From Streptomyces xantholiticus (GTDB taxonomy: Bacteria; Actinomycetota; Actinomycetes; Streptomycetales; Streptomycetaceae), in the NCBI RefSeq assembly GCF_014651015.1, contig NZ_BMWB01000042.1, positions 1-45,219 of the forward strand: 45,219 nucleotides of DNA, read 5' to 3'. Each line of letters starts with the position of its first letter. Position 1 is the first letter of the stretch. Below, piece after piece: positions 15,096 through 23,378 of this stretch. The position numbers and the translations under genes were made by a program. Under the pieces are notes generated by a model that saw nothing but the letters and a program-made list of their open reading frames with translations, did no database searches and was not told the origin of the DNA.

Positions 15096-15353
15096 ATGGA
15101 CTGGCGTCACAACGCCGTTTGCCGCGAGGAAGACCCCGAGCTGTTCTTCCCCATCGGCAACACCGGTCCTGCGCTGCTGCAGATCGAGGAAGCCAAGGCC
15201 GTCTGCCGTCGCTGCCCCGTCATGGAGCAGTGTCTGCAGTGGGCGCTCGAGTCCGGCCAGGACTCCGGCGTCTGGGGTGGCCTCAGCGAGGACGAGCGCC
15301 GCGCGATGAAGCGCCGTGCCGCCCGCAACCGGGCGCGTAACGCCAGCGCCTGA
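15096..15353 (+). CDS. wblE: WhiB-family iron-sulfur transcriptional regulator WblE
   Basis: 85 residues from ATG 15096 with a strong ribosome-binding site. C9, C37, C40 and C46 ligate the [4Fe-4S] cluster (VC, then AVCRRCPVMEQC). GVWGG at 58-62 is the turn that contacts the principal sigma factor region 4. The C-terminus KRRAARNRARN is a basic DNA-binding tail. The short form without a long N-terminal extension, and the position beside a PdtaS-like kinase, fit WblE (the Mycobacterium WhiB1-like branch, essential in some hosts). It is redox/NO responsive and works as a partner of sigma HrdB. Monocistronic, with a terminator at 15470-15502. Confidence 0.93.
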   Translation: MDWRHNAVCREEDPELFFPIGNTGPALLQIEEAKAVCRRCPVMEQCLQWALESGQDSGVWGGLSEDERRAMKRRAARNRARNASA

Positions 15354-15469
15354 CGCCCCCTGCTACCGGCCTCCGCCGGCGGCGCGTACAGCGAGTACGC
15401 ACTCACCGCCTTCGAGCCGCAGCGCGCAGTACCCCCGATGCGCATCGCACATGCGAGCACGTGAGCTTC

Positions 15470-15502
15470 GAGCCCCGGACCGTTTCACACGGTCCGGGGC
15501 TC
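15470..15502. terminator. Bidirectional terminator between wblE and the histidine kinase gene
   Basis: GAGCCCCGGACC (15470-15481) pairs perfectly with GGTCCGGGGCTC (15491-15502) across a 9-nt loop and is followed by TTCGCT. The flanking genes converge on it. Confidence 0.85.
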
Positions 15503-15531
15503 TTCGCTGTCCCGGCGTGGAACCGGGGCGC

Positions 15532-17016
15532 TCAGCGCTTGTCGGGCACGGGGATGTCCAGAACAACCCGGGTGCCGCGCCCCGGCTCGGGGACCGGAAG
15601 CATGTCGAAGGTCCCGCCCAGTTCTCCTTCGACGAGCGTCCGCACGATCTGCAGCCCCAGATTCCCGGTCCGCTGCGGGTCGAAGCCCTCCGGCAGACCG
15701 CGGCCGTCGTCCTGGACGGTGATCAGCAGCCGGGAGCTCTGGGCGTGAGCCTCGCCGCGCACCGCGGCGACCTCCACCGAACCGTGCTCGCCCGGCGCGA
15801 AGGCGTGCTCGAGGGCGTTCTGCAGCACCTCGGTGAGCACCATGGACAGCGGCGTGGCGACTTCGGCGTCCAGGATGCCGAAGCGGCCCGTGCGCCGGCA
15901 GGCGACTTTACCCGGTGAGATCTCCGCGACCATCGCGATCACCCGGTCCGCGATGTCGTCGAACTCCACCCGCTCGTCGAGGTTCTGGGACAGCGTCTCG
16001 TGCACGATCGCGATGGAACCCACCCGTCGCACCGCCTCGTTGAGGGCCTCACGGCCGCGTGCGGAGTCCATCCGGCGCGACTGGAGGCGCAACAGCGCGG
16101 CAACCGTCTGGAGGTTGTTCTTCACCCGGTGGTGGATCTCCCGGATGGTCGCGTCCTTGGTGATCAACTCGCGCTCGCGGCGGCGCAGTTCGGTCACGTC
16201 CCGCAGCAGCACCAGCGATCCGATCCGTACGCCCTTCGGCTTGAGCGGGATCGCCCGCAGCTGGATGACGCCGCCGTTGCCCTCCACCTCGGTCTCGCGT
16301 GGCGCGTAGCCGCTGGCGATCTTGACCAGGGCCTCGTCGACAGGGCCGCGGGAGGGGGCGAGTTCGGCGGTGAGCTGGCCGAGATGCTGGCCGACGAGGT
16401 CGGAGGCGAGCCCGAGGCGGTGGTACGCGGAGAGGCCGTTGGGGCTGGCGTACTGGACGATGCCGTCCGCGTCGAGCCGGATGAGCCCGTCACCGGCACG
16501 CGGTGAGGAGTCCATCTCGACCTGTTCCTCGGGGAAGGGGAACGTTCCGGCAGCGATCATCTGCGCCAGGTCGGAGGCGGACTGGAGGTAGGTCAGCTCG
16601 AGCCGCGACGGGGTGCGCACGGTGAGCAGATTGGTGTTGCGCGCGATGACGCCGAGGACGCGGCCCTCACGGCGTACGGGGATGGACTCGACCCGTACCG
16701 GCACCTCCTCGCGCCACTCGGGGTCGCCCTCGCGCACGATCCGGCCCTCGTCGAGCGCGGCGTCCAGGAGAGGACGCCGGCCGCGGGGGACGAGGTGGCC
16801 GACCATGTCGTCCTGGTACGAGGTGGGGCCGGTGTTGGGCCGCATCTGGGCGACGGAGACGTACCGGGTGCCGTCGCGGGTGGGGACCCACAGCACGAGG
16901 TCGGCGAAGGAGAGGTCGGAGAGCAGCTGCCACTCCGAGACCAGCAGATGGAGCCACTCGAGGTCGGATTCGCTCAGAGCGGTGTGCTGGCGGACGAGGT
17001 CGTTCATGGAGGGCAC
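15532..17016 (-). CDS. Cytoplasmic sensor histidine kinase, PdtaS-like (HisKA_2)
   Basis: 494 residues from GTG 17016. ATG 17007 (MNDLVRQHTAL) is an equally good start, and neither has a clear ribosome-binding site. The N-terminal GAF-like domain (about 10-155) contains WQLLSDLSFADLVLWVP and RPNTGPTSY. A PAS domain follows (about 172-280), then HisKA_2 with IREIHHRVKNNLQ (phospho-acceptor at H295 or H296), then the ATPase domain with NALEHAF and DDGRGLPEGF. No membrane segment. In mycobacteria PdtaS phosphorylates the ANTAR antiterminator PdtaR. No response regulator is adjacent here. The upstream 360 bp carry unusual palindromes, including a dre-like site. Confidence 0.9.
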   Translation of the reverse strand: MPSMNDLVRQHTALSESDLEWLHLLVSEWQLLSDLSFADLVLWVPTRDGTRYVSVAQMRPNTGPTSYQDDMVGHLVPRGRRPLLDAALDEGRIVREGDPEWREEVPVRVESIPVRREGRVLGVIARNTNLLTVRTPSRLELTYLQSASDLAQMIAAGTFPFPEEQVEMDSSPRAGDGLIRLDADGIVQYASPNGLSAYHRLGLASDLVGQHLGQLTAELAPSRGPVDEALVKIASGYAPRETEVEGNGGVIQLRAIPLKPKGVRIGSLVLLRDVTELRRRERELITKDATIREIHHRVKNNLQTVAALLRLQSRRMDSARGREALNEAVRRVGSIAIVHETLSQNLDERVEFDDIADRVIAMVAEISPGKVACRRTGRFGILDAEVATPLSMVLTEVLQNALEHAFAPGEHGSVEVAAVRGEAHAQSSRLLITVQDDGRGLPEGFDPQRTGNLGLQIVRTLVEGELGGTFDMLPVPEPGRGTRVVLDIPVPDKR

Positions 17017-17197
17017 GTCTGCGAGGGTACCCGCGGGCCGCGGCGCCGTGACGGGACCCTCAACCCGTCCGGCACCGCAGCCCGGAGTTTCCCGGCCGAA
17101 GGGTGTGCGGTCCCCGTCGGCCGTGTGGAGGTCTCGGCGCAGTCAGGGCAGAGAGCGCCGGTGACCTCGTTCCACCCTCCTGTGCGGGGAGGGCGGA

Positions 17198-17211
17198 GGC
17201 TTGTACAAGCC
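17198..17211. promoter_or_regulatory. Perfect 14-bp palindrome GGCTTGTACAAGCC
   Basis: Fully self-complementary, 4 bp from the dre-like site. The core TTGTACAA resembles GntR-type or other dimeric operator half-sites. The protein that binds it is unknown. Confidence 0.4.
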
Positions 17212-17215
17212 GAAT

Positions 17216-17231
17216 TGTGGACTAGACCATT
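17216..17231. promoter_or_regulatory. DasR-responsive-element-like site, orphan
   Basis: TGTGGACTAGACCATT matches the dre consensus (A-S-TGGTCTASACCA-S-T) at about 13 of 16 positions, with the central CTAGACCA intact. It lies 200 bp upstream of the histidine kinase start and about 150 bp beyond the end of the degenerate SIS gene. The nearest rightward gene is absent. The likely binder is DasR, encoded at 23586. Confidence 0.55.
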
Positions 17232-17270
17232 CAGTTGTGTCCATGCTTCGGCAGAGTTTAGTTCCGCCAC

Positions 17271-17295
17271 CATACTTATGAATCCGTGAAGTATG
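17271..17295. promoter_or_regulatory. Inverted repeat CATACTT-N11-AAGTATG
   Basis: 7-bp perfect arms at 17271-17277 and 17289-17295 in locally A+T-rich DNA. It overlaps the possible -35 of a leftward promoter. Operator-like, with no known binder. Confidence 0.35.
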
Positions 17296-17323
17296 AAAGC
17301 CACCCCCTGCAACGGTCCGTGAA

Positions 17324-17357
17324 CGACGGGCGGGCCCCTCATCACACCCGCCCGTCG
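17324..17357. terminator. Terminator downstream of the das operon
   Basis: CGACGGGCGGG (17324-17334) pairs perfectly with CCCGCCCGTCG (17347-17357) across a 12-nt loop. It lies 22 bp beyond the original stop of the SIS pseudogene (minus strand), ending the dasA-to-SIS transcription unit. Confidence 0.8.
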
Positions 17358-17378
17358 CGATCACGGCCCCGGGGCACC

Positions 17379-18247
17379 TCAGCACGTCTCCGTCACCTCC
17401 GCCGGCGCGCCCTCGGGGCGTCCGGGTCCTGGCCCCTGGCGAGAGTCACCTCGTACGCCGGCAGCCGGAGCGGAAGGATCTCCAGGATCGGCTGGAGATC
17501 CTCGGGCGCACCGTCCGTGGGCAGCACGAAGCCCGCGGACGCCCCCTCGGGCTGAGCGGCCGGGCCGACCACGAACAGGTCCGCGCCGCGGCCCCGCAGC
17601 CGGTCGAGCACCGGCTGGAGCGCCTCGCCGCCCTTGCCGTCCGGGACACCGCGATCACCGGGGAGACGTTGTCCACCATGGCCGGCGGCCCGTGCGGCAG
17701 ATCGGCGCCGGAGTACGCGAGGACGGGGAGGCGGCTGGTCTCCATGAGCTCGAGCGTCGCTTCCCCTGCCGTCGGGCACCCGTAGCCGCGCGAGGTGATG
17801 ACCACGCGCTCCGCGAAGCGGTGGCGCGCGGCCCGGGCGCGCACCTCGTCCTGTCGCCCGAGCATCTGCGCGGCGAGCTCCGGCAGCATCCCGGCCGCCG
17901 CCTCTTCGCCCCCGCGCAGGCCCTCCACCAGCAGGTGGAGGGCCATCAGGGAGGCGGTGTACGTCTTGGTGACCGGCAGGGCCTTCTCCGAGCGGGCCAT
18001 GACGTCGATGTGGTACTCGAAGACCGCGGCCGGCAGCCAGTCCGGGTCGTTGGTCGCCGCCAGGCGGACCGCCCCGGCCTCGCGCGCCGCCTCGGTGGAG
18101 GCCACCAGGTCGCGTGAACCGCCGGACTGGCTGACGGTTCCCGTCGATGCGCCGCAGGACCGCCGGCCGCTGCGCCATCTCACCGGACATGATCCGGCCC
18201 GGGCACCCCTCGTGCTCGTCGCGGGTGGCCGAACTCGTCGCGGACAT
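17379..18247 (-). pseudogene. SIS-domain aminosugar isomerase/GlmS-like protein, degenerate
   Basis: The start ATG 18247 (MSATSSATRDEHEG, then GRIMSGEMAQRPAVLRRI) is normal. After VLRRI about 70 residues of the first SIS domain, including the sugar-phosphate loop, are missing. The sequence resumes in another frame at VSQSGGSRDLVASTEAA and continues to AMVDNVSPVIAV. It then returns to the first frame at DGKGGEALQPVLDRLRG. A third shift near the end leaves APAEVTET in a frame that stops at 17379-17381. Intact homologues of the GlmS C-terminal type act on glucosamine/GlcNAc phosphates, which fits its place 94 bp behind dasD. One large deletion plus several shifts indicate true decay, not one sequencing error. 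Confidence 0.75.
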
Positions 18248-18341
18248 GCCCGCTGCCTCCCAGGTGGGCTCCAGGGTGCCGGGCGCCCGGGGCCTTGCGG
18301 CCACGCCCGGCACGGCACGGTCCGCGTCGGCCGGGTCCGGC

Positions 18342-19877
18342 TCACCTGCCGGTGACGACCTCCGCGGCGGCACGCCCGCAGACGCGGGCCGCGCCATGGG
18401 TCGCGATGTGCAGGGCCCCGCTGGGCGCCGCCCGGTTCAGGCCCATCTCGACGACGACCGTGTCGGGACGGGCCGCGATGAGCGCCTCCAAGACGTTCGC
18501 CATCCACGGATGGCGGTGGACGTCGCGTACTACCGCGACGATCCTGTGGTCCGCCGCCGCCTCCAGCACATTTGCCACCATCTCGGGCGTATCGCCGCCT
18601 TCGGCGTAGGTGTCGGTCCTCGTGCCGGGCAGCAGGGCGGCCAGTTCCGCGGCCACGCCCCACGGTGTCTCGTCGCCGACGGCGATGTTGGCGACCGGGG
18701 TGAAGGCGGCGACGTACGGGGCCTTAGTCACCGGCTCGTAAGGCAGTTCACCCGGGGTCACCCGGACCGCGCGGCGCGCCGCGACCAGTCCGATCTCCGT
18801 CCCGGAGCCGGGCGCGGTCCCCTCCTGTGAAGCCGCGCCCGGCTCTGCTGCAGCCCCCCTCGCCCGGCGCGTCCAGTCCGCGAGGGCGCGCACCCGCGCC
18901 GCCGCGTCGGCCAGCCGCTCCTCGGGCAGGTCGCCACTGCGCACCGCATCGACCAGCGCGTCGCGCAGCCGCAGTACGGTCTCCTCGTCGGCCAGGCCGC
19001 CACCCACGCAGATCGCGTCGGCTCCGGCGGCGATCGCGAGGACCGAGCCGCGCTCGATGCCGTACGCGGACGAGATGGCCTGCATCTCCATGCCGTCCGT
19101 GACGATCAGACCCTGGTGGCCCAGCTCTTCGCGCAGCAGACCGGTGAGGATCTGCGGGCTCAGCGTCGCGGGACGGTCGGGATCGAGCGCGGGCAGAAGG
19201 ATATGCGCACTCATCACCGCTTTGGAACCCGCCGTGATGGCCGCGCGGAAAGGCACCAGTTCACGGGCGTGCAGTGTGTCCAGGTCCACATCGATGCGGG
19301 GCAGCGCGTGGTGCGAGTCCACATTGGTGTCGCCGTGTCCGGGGAAGTGCTTGGTGCAGGCGGCGACGCCGGCGGCCTGCAGCCCCTCGACATAGGCGAC
19401 GGTGTGCCGGGCGGCGAGTGCGGTGTCGGCCCCGAAGGACCGCACGCCGATGACCGGATTGTCCGGGTTGGAGTTGACGTCGGCGGACGGCGCCCAGTTG
19501 AGGTCGACCCCGCACTCGGCGAGCCGGCGCCCCAGTTCGTTCGCCACGGCGCGGGTCAGCTCAACGTCGTCCACCCGGCCGAGCGCGTAGTTGCCGGGGA
19601 ACGAGGAGCCGCGCGTCACCTCGAGCCGGGTGACGTCACCGCCCTCCTCGTCGATGGCGACGAGGACGTCGTCCCGCTCCGCGCGCAACTGCGCGGTCAG
19701 AGCGGCCAGCTGCCGGGGTGAGGTGATGTTGCGGCCGAACAGGCCGACGGACGAGAGCCCTTCACCGATCCGCCGAAGCAGCCAGTCGGGGGCGGTGGTG
19801 CCGACGAAACCGGGCTGGAGGACGGTGAGCGCGTCGCGGGTCAGGGTGCCCGACGCGCCGCGTACCAGAGTCGTCAT
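18342..19877 (-). CDS. dasD: Glycoside hydrolase family 3, beta-N-acetylhexosaminidase (DasD)
   Basis: 511 residues from ATG 19877, with no signal peptide, so cytoplasmic. The NagZ-type signature KHFPGHGDTNVDSHHALP lies at 176-193 with the Asp187/His189 dyad, and LIVTDGMEM places the nucleophile at D261. The barrel ends near residue 340. The C-terminal 170 residues form the additional alpha/beta domain seen in longer GH3 enzymes. It releases GlcNAc from imported chitooligosaccharides. It follows dasC by 9 bp and so belongs to the dasABC operon, under DasR control from the dasA promoter. Ser/Gly-rich linker about 345-365. Confidence 0.9.
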   Translation of the reverse strand: MTTLVRGASGTLTRDALTVLQPGFVGTTAPDWLLRRIGEGLSSVGLFGRNITSPRQLAALTAQLRAERDDVLVAIDEEGGDVTRLEVTRGSSFPGNYALGRVDDVELTRAVANELGRRLAECGVDLNWAPSADVNSNPDNPVIGVRSFGADTALAARHTVAYVEGLQAAGVAACTKHFPGHGDTNVDSHHALPRIDVDLDTLHARELVPFRAAITAGSKAVMSAHILLPALDPDRPATLSPQILTGLLREELGHQGLIVTDGMEMQAISSAYGIERGSVLAIAAGADAICVGGGLADEETVLRLRDALVDAVRSGDLPEERLADAAARVRALADWTRRARGAAAEPGAASQEGTAPGSGTEIGLVAARRAVRVTPGELPYEPVTKAPYVAAFTPVANIAVGDETPWGVAAELAALLPGTRTDTYAEGGDTPEMVANVLEAAADHRIVAVVRDVHRHPWMANVLEALIAARPDTVVVEMGLNRAAPSGALHIATHGAARVCGRAAAEVVTGR

Positions 19878-19886
19878 GAGGTGGTG

Positions 19887-20789
19887 TTATCCCTTCACGG
19901 CGCCGGAGGTGAGGCCCGCGGCCATCTTCTTCTGGATGAACATGAAGAAGACGACGACGGGCAGGGCGATGAGGGTGGAGGCGGCCATCAGCGCGCCGTA
20001 GTCCGTACCGCGCTCGGTGGTGAAGGTCATCAGCCACACGTTGAGCGTGTACTTGGAGTTGTCGTTGATCAGGATGTACGCGAAGAGGTACTCGTTCCAC
20101 GCGTTGACCAGCGCGAAGATCGACGCCGCGGCCAGGCCGGGGGCGAGCAGCGGGAAGATCACCCGGCGGAAGGCCCCCATCCGTGTGCAGCCGTCGACCA
20201 TCGCCGACTCCTCGAGCTCCACCGGGATGTTGACGACGAAGCCTCGGATCATGACGATCGCGAAGGGCAGGGTGGACACCAGATAGACGACGATCAGGCC
20301 CCAGTACTCGTCGAGGCCGCCGATGGCGTTGAGCTGGGCGTAGATGGGGATGAGCATCGCGGTGGGCGGCAGCATCTGCACCAGGATCAGCACCATCAGC
20401 AGCGCCTTGCGGCCGAAGAAGCGGAACCGGCCGATGGCGAGGGCCGCCAGCGTCGCGATGACCATGCCGCCGACGACGGCGGTGACCGAGACGATGAGGC
20501 TCGACTGCACCGCGGTGGCGAAGTTCTCCTGCTTCACCGCGCGGGCGAAGTTGTCGAAGGTGAGCGACGAGGGCCACAGCGTCTGGTCGTACGAGCGGAT
20601 CTCGTGGTTGGGGCGCAGGGAACTGACGACCAGCCAGTAAACCGGAAAGGCCATCACCACGGCGGTGACCAGGCCGATGACGTCGTAGTGCCGGCGGGTC
20701 CTCCTGCGGTCCGGCCGCAGCTCCTGCTTCGGAGCCTGCCTCAGATCCTGTCGGCCGCCTGCCGGGGAGGGGGCGGTGGAGGTGCTCAT
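19887..20789 (-). CDS. dasC: Chitooligosaccharide ABC transporter permease DasC
   Basis: 300 residues from ATG 20789. A polar, Arg-rich N-terminus of 35 residues precedes six membrane helices. The EAA loop lies around ELEESAMVDGCTRMGAFRRVIFPLLAPG and contacts the ATPase (MsiK, not in the window). It is of the CUT1 MalG type. Its ATG overlaps the dasB TGA (ATGA), so the two permeases are translationally coupled. It imports (GlcNAc)n together with DasA and DasB. Confidence 0.92.
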   Translation of the reverse strand: MSTSTAPSPAGGRQDLRQAPKQELRPDRRRTRRHYDVIGLVTAVVMAFPVYWLVVSSLRPNHEIRSYDQTLWPSSLTFDNFARAVKQENFATAVQSSLIVSVTAVVGGMVIATLAALAIGRFRFFGRKALLMVLILVQMLPPTAMLIPIYAQLNAIGGLDEYWGLIVVYLVSTLPFAIVMIRGFVVNIPVELEESAMVDGCTRMGAFRRVIFPLLAPGLAAASIFALVNAWNEYLFAYILINDNSKYTLNVWLMTFTTERGTDYGALMAASTLIALPVVVFFMFIQKKMAAGLTSGAVKG

Positions 20790-21796
20790 TCGACCTCTCC
20801 TGTCTTCATCAGCTGACGCAGGTAGTACACGGCCACACCGGACAGCAGCAGAACGGTGATCAGGGCGATCGCGGTGCCTTGGCTGAACGACGTCGACTCG
20901 AAGGCCTTGGAGAAGGAGTAGAGCCCGAGGGTCTCGTACTCCGGCTCAGGCTTGTTGCCGCGCAGCAGCCAGATCTGGCCGAAGACGTTGAAGTCCCAGA
21001 TCACGGAGAGGGTGGCGACCATGGTGAAGACCGGGCGTATGACGGGCCAGGTGACGAAGCGGAACACGGCGGGCGCGTTGGCCCCGTCGAGGGACGCGGC
21101 CTCCTCCAGTTCCCTGGGCACCTGGGTGAGGGCCGCGTACAGCGTGATCACGACGAACGGGACGGCACCCCAGATGACCAGCAGGGAGATGATGGCGAAG
21201 CCCTGCTTGGGGTCCAGGAACCAGTTGTGGCCCAGGAAGTCCTCGCCGGCGACCTTGGCGATCAGTGTGTTGATGAGGCCGTAGTCGGAGTCGGAGAGCC
21301 AGCGGAAGATCGACGCGGCGACCATCAACGGCATCGACCAGGCGGCGACCAGAGCGGCCGTCAGGACCAGCCGCACCCAGGTGGTCAGCCGGGTCATCAG
21401 CAGGGCGAGCAGCAGACCGACGGCCATGGTCAGAGTCACGCAGGCGGCCATGAAGACGACCGTGCGGCCGGTGACCGACCAGAACTCGCCGTCGCCGAGG
21501 ATGTTGGTGAACTGTTCGAAGCCGACCCAGGGCGGCGACTCACCGGTCCACAGCTCTTTGCGTCCCATGTCCTGGAAGGACATGATCACGGTCTTGGCCA
21601 GCGGGAAGGCGTAGACGGCGGCGATCGCGACCAGCGCGGGGAGTATCAGCAGATACGGAAGGAGCTCGCCCTTCTTCCGCTTCTTGGGACGGGAGTCGGG
21701 GATCCCCGTGGCGGGAACGGGCGCTGCACCCGTCCCTTCCGGGGCACGTGGTACGGGTACCGGCGGGCCGGCGGCCCGGGTGTCGGCGGCAGTCAC
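20786..21796 (-). CDS. dasB: Chitooligosaccharide ABC transporter permease DasB
   Basis: 336 residues from GTG 21796, preceded by GGAAGG at 8-nt spacing. A longer upstream frame reads through the dasA-dasB gap and lacks support. About 45 polar, Pro-rich residues ending in PKKRKKGE precede six helices. The EAA motif region is QVPRELEEAASLDGANAPAVFRFVTWP (within about residues 225-255). It is a MalF-type CUT1 permease. Separated from dasA by 130 bp containing a hairpin at 21887-21920, which should lower permease relative to binding-protein expression. Confidence 0.92.
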   Translation of the reverse strand: MTAADTRAAGPPVPVPRAPEGTGAAPVPATGIPDSRPKKRKKGELLPYLLILPALVAIAAVYAFPLAKTVIMSFQDMGRKELWTGESPPWVGFEQFTNILGDGEFWSVTGRTVVFMAACVTLTMAVGLLLALLMTRLTTWVRLVLTAALVAAWSMPLMVAASIFRWLSDSDYGLINTLIAKVAGEDFLGHNWFLDPKQGFAIISLLVIWGAVPFVVITLYAALTQVPRELEEAASLDGANAPAVFRFVTWPVIRPVFTMVATLSVIWDFNVFGQIWLLRGNKPEPEYETLGLYSFSKAFESTSFSQGTAIALITVLLLSGVAVYYLRQLMKTGEVE

Positions 21797-21886
21797 GTGG
21801 CTGACCTTCCGTTTGTTCTTCTGCACCGAAAAGGGCGGGGGCGGGCCGCGTGGTGCGGGGCCCCGCCACCGCCGGGAACGCCTGAC

Positions 21887-21920
21887 GGGCCTCGGGGGCA
21901 GCACGGCACCCCCGAGGCCC
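21887..21920 (-). terminator. Hairpin in the dasA-dasB gap (attenuator-like)
   Basis: GGGCCTCGGGGG (21887-21898) pairs perfectly with CCCCCGAGGCCC (21909-21920) across a 10-nt loop. It starts 7 bp past the dasA stop codon. In sugar-ABC operons such hairpins protect or terminate the binding-protein message and reduce permease expression. That is the likely role here. Confidence 0.7.
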
Positions 21921-21926
21921 CGCGGC

Positions 21927-23231
21927 TCAGGACTCCTTGTTGATCAGCTCGTTGATCTTGTCGTCGGCCGCCTTGGCGGCCTTCTCGACGGAGTCACCCT
22001 TGAGGATGGCGAGGAGCATGTTCTCCAGGACCTCCTCCTTCTCGATCGAGGTCCAGCCCGGGGCGATCGGGGTGAACCACGCGTCCGGCACCGCGTTGGC
22101 GATCGGAGCGGTCTCCGGCTTCGCCTTCAGCGGCTCCAGCTGCTTGTTGTTGTTCGGAAGGATGTTCTTGGAGGCGAGCACCTCCATGGACTTCTCGCTG
22201 GTGAAGAGGGAGATCCACTCCTGCGCGAGGTCCGTCACCTTGGACTTGCTGACCACGCCGAGGTCGGAGCCGCCGATGAAGGACGGGAGCGCCTTGCCGT
22301 TCGGGCCCGGCATACCGGCGGTCGCGATCTTGCCCTCGAGCTTGGGGTTGCCGTTGTTCTTGCCGTCGACGACGGAGCCGGACTCCCAGCCGTTGCCGTA
22401 GATCAGGGCCGCCTTCTCGTTGGCCATCACATTGGCGTGGTCCTGCTCGTCCTTGGTCCGGTCGGCCTTGTTGTACTTCTTGACCAGGTCGATGAAGTGC
22501 GTGATGCCCTTCTGCGCCTCGGGCGAGGACAGCGAGGCCTTCCATTCCTTCGAGCCCTCGTCGTACTCGGCGATCCTGCCGTCGTAGGCGGCGACGTACG
22601 ACATGGCCGCGTACCAGTAACGGCCCGGCAGGTAGAGGGAGGAGAAGCGCTTGTCCTTCTTGCCGTACTCGGCGGAGACCTTCTCCATCGCCGCGAAGAG
22701 CTCGTCCTCGGTCGCGGGCAGCTTGTCGGTGCCCGCGCCCTTCCCCAGCATCTCCGTGTTGTAGATGGCGACTCGGGCGCCGGCGTAGTAAGGCACGCAG
22801 AACTGCTTGCCCTCGAAGGTGCAGGTGTCCTTCAGGCCCTGGATCCAGGTGTCGGAGTTGTCGTACTTCTTCGGGTCGATCTCGGCGAGCGCCCCGTTGA
22901 GGATGTACTGCATCGTCTCGGTGTTGCCGAGTTCGACGACGTCCGGGAACTTGTCGCCGCCGAGGGCCGTGTCCAGCTTCTTGGCCTTGTCCGCCCACTG
23001 CTGGTACTGCACGTCGACCTTGACGCCCGGGTACTTCTTGTTGAACTGGGCGTTGACGTCCTTGACCAGCTCGGGCCAGGTGCTCTGGGCGTCCACCATC
23101 AGCCAGACGGTGAGCGTCTCCTTGCGGTCCTCGGGGTCCTTGGAGGCGTTGTCACCCCCGTCGGAACCACACGCCGCCAGCGAAGCCATCATGGCCGCCG
23201 CACCAACCGCTGCTACGAGCTTGCGCTTCAC
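21927..23231 (-). CDS. dasA: Chitooligosaccharide ABC transporter substrate-binding lipoprotein DasA
   Basis: 434 residues. GTG 23231 is chosen because GAGGAGGGTGGC lies directly upstream and the protein then opens with a normal lipoprotein signal (MKRKLVAAVGAAAMMASLAAC), with lipobox Cys21. ATG 23255 would place that ribosome-binding site inside the gene. It is a family 1 (CUT1) sugar-binding protein: LTVWLMVDAQSTWPELV opens the mature domain, followed by KFPDVVELGNTETMQYI. It binds (GlcNAc)2 and larger oligomers outside the membrane and delivers them to DasBC. In S. coelicolor DasA also affects development. Two dre sites lie upstream at 23339-23378. Confidence 0.93.
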   Translation of the reverse strand: MKRKLVAAVGAAAMMASLAACGSDGGDNASKDPEDRKETLTVWLMVDAQSTWPELVKDVNAQFNKKYPGVKVDVQYQQWADKAKKLDTALGGDKFPDVVELGNTETMQYILNGALAEIDPKKYDNSDTWIQGLKDTCTFEGKQFCVPYYAGARVAIYNTEMLGKGAGTDKLPATEDELFAAMEKVSAEYGKKDKRFSSLYLPGRYWYAAMSYVAAYDGRIAEYDEGSKEWKASLSSPEAQKGITHFIDLVKKYNKADRTKDEQDHANVMANEKAALIYGNGWESGSVVDGKNNGNPKLEGKIATAGMPGPNGKALPSFIGGSDLGVVSKSKVTDLAQEWISLFTSEKSMEVLASKNILPNNNKQLEPLKAKPETAPIANAVPDAWFTPIAPGWTSIEKEEVLENMLLAILKGDSVEKAAKAADDKINELINKES

Positions 23232-23338
23232 GCCACCCTCCTCAAAGGGATGCAAGAGTTCCCCCCCACCACCCGGGAGTCGCGCTGCACTTGACGGACA
23301 CGCGCCGGTTTCTGCCCTGGGGCCGGGACCTGGTCTTT

Positions 23339-23354
23339 AATGGTTTAGACCAGT
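23339..23354. promoter_or_regulatory. DasR-responsive element, dre1 of dasA
   Basis: AATGGTTTAGACCAGT is close to the consensus ACTGGTCTAGACCACT. It is about 108 bp upstream of the dasA start and 232 bp upstream of dasR. A further half-site, CTGGTCT at 23330-23336, pairs with AGACCAG at 23347-23353, forming a second, wider inverted repeat. DasR is expected to bind and repress here, with glucosamine-6-phosphate releasing it. Confidence 0.85.
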
Positions 23355-23362
23355 ACCCGGAG

Positions 23363-23378
23363 CTTGGCCTAGACCTTT
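23363..23378. promoter_or_regulatory. DasR-responsive element, dre2 of dasA
   Basis: CTTGGCCTAGACCTTT keeps the TGG-CCTAGACC core of dre, 8 bp from dre1. Centre-to-centre distance is 24 bp. Two adjacent dre sites at dasA are known in S. coelicolor, as I recall. Confidence 0.7.

Larger units (their letters stand above)
17017..17378. other. 362-bp regulatory-looking gap upstream of the histidine kinase
   Basis: No gene is supported on either strand. From left to right it holds CCCTCC/GGAGGG (17175-17193), a 14-bp palindrome (17198-17211), a dre-like site (17216-17231), an inverted repeat (17271-17295) and a terminator (17324-17357). A possible leftward promoter is TTCATA (17282-17277) with 16 bp to TAAACT (17260-17255), reading toward the kinase and through the dre-like site. 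No nagB-like frame is found, although nagB adjoins the das genes in S. coelicolor as I recall. Confidence 0.4.

Noticed and set aside
17286..17555. 89-codon plus-strand frame starting at 17286 beside the palindromes
   Set aside because: It runs through the terminator and antisense into the SIS pseudogene, with Arg/Ser-rich composition and no homology signal.
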